Shown here: in pieces, positions 62,592 to 64,000 of the stretch
Layout of the letters: every line of letters starts with the position of its first letter
How positions within the stretch are numbered: the stretch's first letter is position 1
From: Phyllobacterium chamaecytisi
GTDB taxonomy: Bacteria; Pseudomonadota; Alphaproteobacteria; Rhizobiales; Rhizobiaceae
NCBI RefSeq assembly: GCF_020164455.1
Contig: NZ_JAIQWW010000015.1
Location: forward strand, 1-64,000
Direction of reading: 5' to 3'
DNA: 64,000 bases
The notes under the pieces: generated by a model
The model's database searches: none
The model's input: the letters and a program-made list of their open reading frames with translations, nothing else
What the model was told of the DNA's origin: nothing
Position numbers and translations under genes: made by a program

Positions 62592-64000
62592 TCAATCACG
62601 GATGCCTCCACTTTCGATCTTGCTTGAGACATCGAAGCGGGAAACCGACGGACCGCTTGGCGCGACCTCGGAAAGCAAGGCAGCCGATGCCTGCGGTGGA
62701 AGCAGAGAGGACGCTTGAGCGTCCGCGTCGACACCGATCTCGACGAGGTCGTGCGGCAGCAGGGTGGTCGTCTCATCCGCTTCGATCGTATGATAGGTTC
62801 CATCATCGCTGCGACGCACGATCTTGAAGGTTTTCTGTGTACTTCCGAGGCTCGTCGTCTCCGTCCCAATCCGGGCGACTTGAGCACTATACCCCGCCTG
62901 CTCGCCCAGCAGCTGCGCTACCTGGATGTCGATTGCCGCCTTGCTGATATCAAGATCAACCGTATTGAGCAGCTGTTGGTTTTCTGCGTTCTGCTTGTTG
63001 ATGATCCCTGTCTTTTCGCGCTCACTGTCGCTCAGCGCCTGACGGGCCTTGGTCAGGGCAATTTCCAGATCGAGCATGCTGCCTTGGGCATCCGCCAATG
63101 CGCGATCGAGTGAAAATTGGCGTGCGTTGTTCGACAGACCTTTGCTCGCGAGGCCGTTGACAGCATCCAGTTCCTCCTGCGCAAGGGCGATCTGTCGTTT
63201 TTGAGAGATGATCTTGGCTTCGAGTGACTGGATTTCCTGACTGTACAGACGGCTGAGATCATTCGCCGCCGCGATCTGGCTGTCGGACTCGACGCGTCGC
63301 AGCCGCATCAGGTTGGACTCCTCCGTCTTCAGTTTCTCGACATCCGGCGTTCCCACGAGTTCGCCAGGAATAGCGAAGCTGGGTTCGCCGGCGATCTCGG
63401 CGCGCAAACGGGCCTGCCGCATTAGAAGATCACGCCGGCTGAGGATGGCGGTGCGATAGGCCCCGGCAGCCTGGATCCGATCGCGCTCGAAGACGGCATT
63501 CCCCTCACGCGCCCGCAAAAAGCCGCCCGCGATGCTCACCGCCTTCATTACGGTCATGTTCGTCACAAAAGGATAGCGCCCCGGGGTCTGCACGGTTCCT
63601 GTCACGAAGATTGGCGCGTGCTCGGCGATCTCGACGGCAATGAAGGGTTTTCCCGGCAACTCGGCCTTCTCGGCCAGCGCGCTCGCGATAGTGTCGGCGA
63701 GTTGCTCTGTCGTCTTCCCATTCGCCTTTATCTGACCCGCGATCGGGATCGATAGATTGCCCATATCGTCGACGGCATATATTCCCTCAAGCGCGTCCCA
63801 ACTGGCGTATCGGGTATCCGACGATCGCCACTCGACGATGCGTAACTTTATCTTGTCTTCTGCCACCAGCGTATACGTGTCGGCACTGGCCGCGCTCCAG
63901 TTGCTCATGCACGAGAAGACAAGCAAGAGAAGGCCGGCAAATACGAGGCGCTCGGGCAAAATCCGAATTTTCGAGTATGACAGACGCAGCAGTCTGCCGG
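62592..64000 (-). CDS. ExoF/Wza-like polysaccharide export protein, 5' end uncertain
   Basis: At least 455 residues. A signal peptide (PERLVFAGLLLLVFSCMSNW, SAASA) is followed by a polysaccharide-export domain (YTLVAEDKIKLRIVEWRSSD, MGNLSIPIAGQIKANGKTTE, APIFVTGTVQTPGRYPFVTN), which includes the SLBB part. Next comes a long coiled coil of roughly residues 215-345, and a C-terminal region (KTFKIVRRSDDGTYHTIEAD). The frame is open to the right edge: upstream codons read LSYSKIRI, so the start may lie beyond 64000, with TTG 63959 as the internal option. It should form the periplasmic/outer-membrane part of exopolysaccharide secretion. Confidence 0.88.
   Translation of the reverse strand, partial: GRLLRLSYSKIRILPERLVFAGLLLLVFSCMSNWSAASADTYTLVAEDKIKLRIVEWRSSDTRYASWDALEGIYAVDDMGNLSIPIAGQIKANGKTTEQLADTIASALAEKAELPGKPFIAVEIAEHAPIFVTGTVQTPGRYPFVTNMTVMKAVSIAGGFLRAREGNAVFERDRIQAAGAYRTAILSRRDLLMRQARLRAEIAGEPSFAIPGELVGTPDVEKLKTEESNLMRLRRVESDSQIAAANDLSRLYSQEIQSLEAKIISQKRQIALAQEELDAVNGLASKGLSNNARQFSLDRALADAQGSMLDLEIALTKARQALSDSEREKTGIINKQNAENQQLLNTVDLDISKAAIDIQVAQLLGEQAGYSAQVARIGTETTSLGSTQKTFKIVRRSDDGTYHTIEADETTTLLPHDLVEIGVDADAQASSLLPPQASAALLSEVAPSGPSVSRFDVSSKIESGGIRD

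Noticed and set aside
1-64000. CRISPR array
   Set aside because: No regularly spaced direct repeats with unique spacers were seen, and no cas genes.

Overview
The window looks like chromosomal (possibly partly megaplasmid) DNA of an alphaproteobacterium of the Hyphomicrobiales/Rhizobiales, probably near Brucella/Ochrobactrum, Phyllobacterium or Mesorhizobium. The basis is the compact housekeeping row murA - DUF2948 - hisD - UPF0262 - small phosphatase - infA - maf - yacG, a second truncated FtsZ, a manganese-type MntR, and an ExoF/ExoQ-like polysaccharide locus. The genus cannot be fixed from the sequence alone.

Layout. 1-4237: an azoreductase with a divergent LysR regulator, then a GntR regulator followed by a two-gene cluster (BtpA/SgcQ-like protein and PfkB sugar kinase). 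4241-15642: an 11.4-kb integrated element in the 3' end of a tRNA-Thr(GGT) gene, bounded by a 50-bp direct repeat. It carries a tyrosine integrase, a small HTH-like protein, a P4-type primase/helicase, a repeat-rich candidate origin, a TOPRIM protein, cargo (a protein of unknown function with an overlapping PIN-like protein, an HNH nuclease, a membrane protein, a CoiA-like nuclease) and a small virion module with a lone HK97-type capsid gene. It resembles a phage satellite rather than a complete prophage. 15909-24139: the housekeeping block, two convergent Gfo/Idh/MocA oxidoreductases and tRNA-Phe. 24140-28171: a decayed region behind tRNA-Phe with a mosaic pseudogene, two small genes, ftsZ2 and a twice-frameshifted L,D-transpeptidase gene. 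28578-30170: an Lrp/AsnC regulator divergent from an ornithine cyclodeaminase-type enzyme, with a palindrome between them.

30682-47196 holds a complete but unusual complex I locus. nuoJ-K, an extra MrpD-like subunit, a small membrane protein, a NuoL-like subunit and nuoM-N-A-B-C-D-E-F-G run on the plus strand. nuoH, nuoI and a CBS-domain gene run towards them on the minus strand. The locus encodes four antiporter-like pump subunits instead of three, and NuoG keeps the ligands of cluster N7. An NAD-dependent formate dehydrogenase lies 8 kb further on (55182-56381); it could feed NADH to this complex.

48264-51259 is the most interesting small system: mntR, a MntR-box-like palindrome, a secreted two-domain multicopper oxidase and a ZIP-family metal permease with an extra non-cytoplasmic domain. 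The oxidase and permease genes overlap by 4 bp. The arrangement suggests an oxidase-coupled metal uptake system under manganese control. 51523-52566 contains IS6-family and other gene remnants. 52567-54770 is a slipin/NfeD pair. 57243-64000 holds a HAD hydrolase and the start of an exopolysaccharide locus (two glycosyltransferases, a small membrane protein, a Wzy/ExoQ-like polymerase and an ExoF-like export protein that runs off the right edge).
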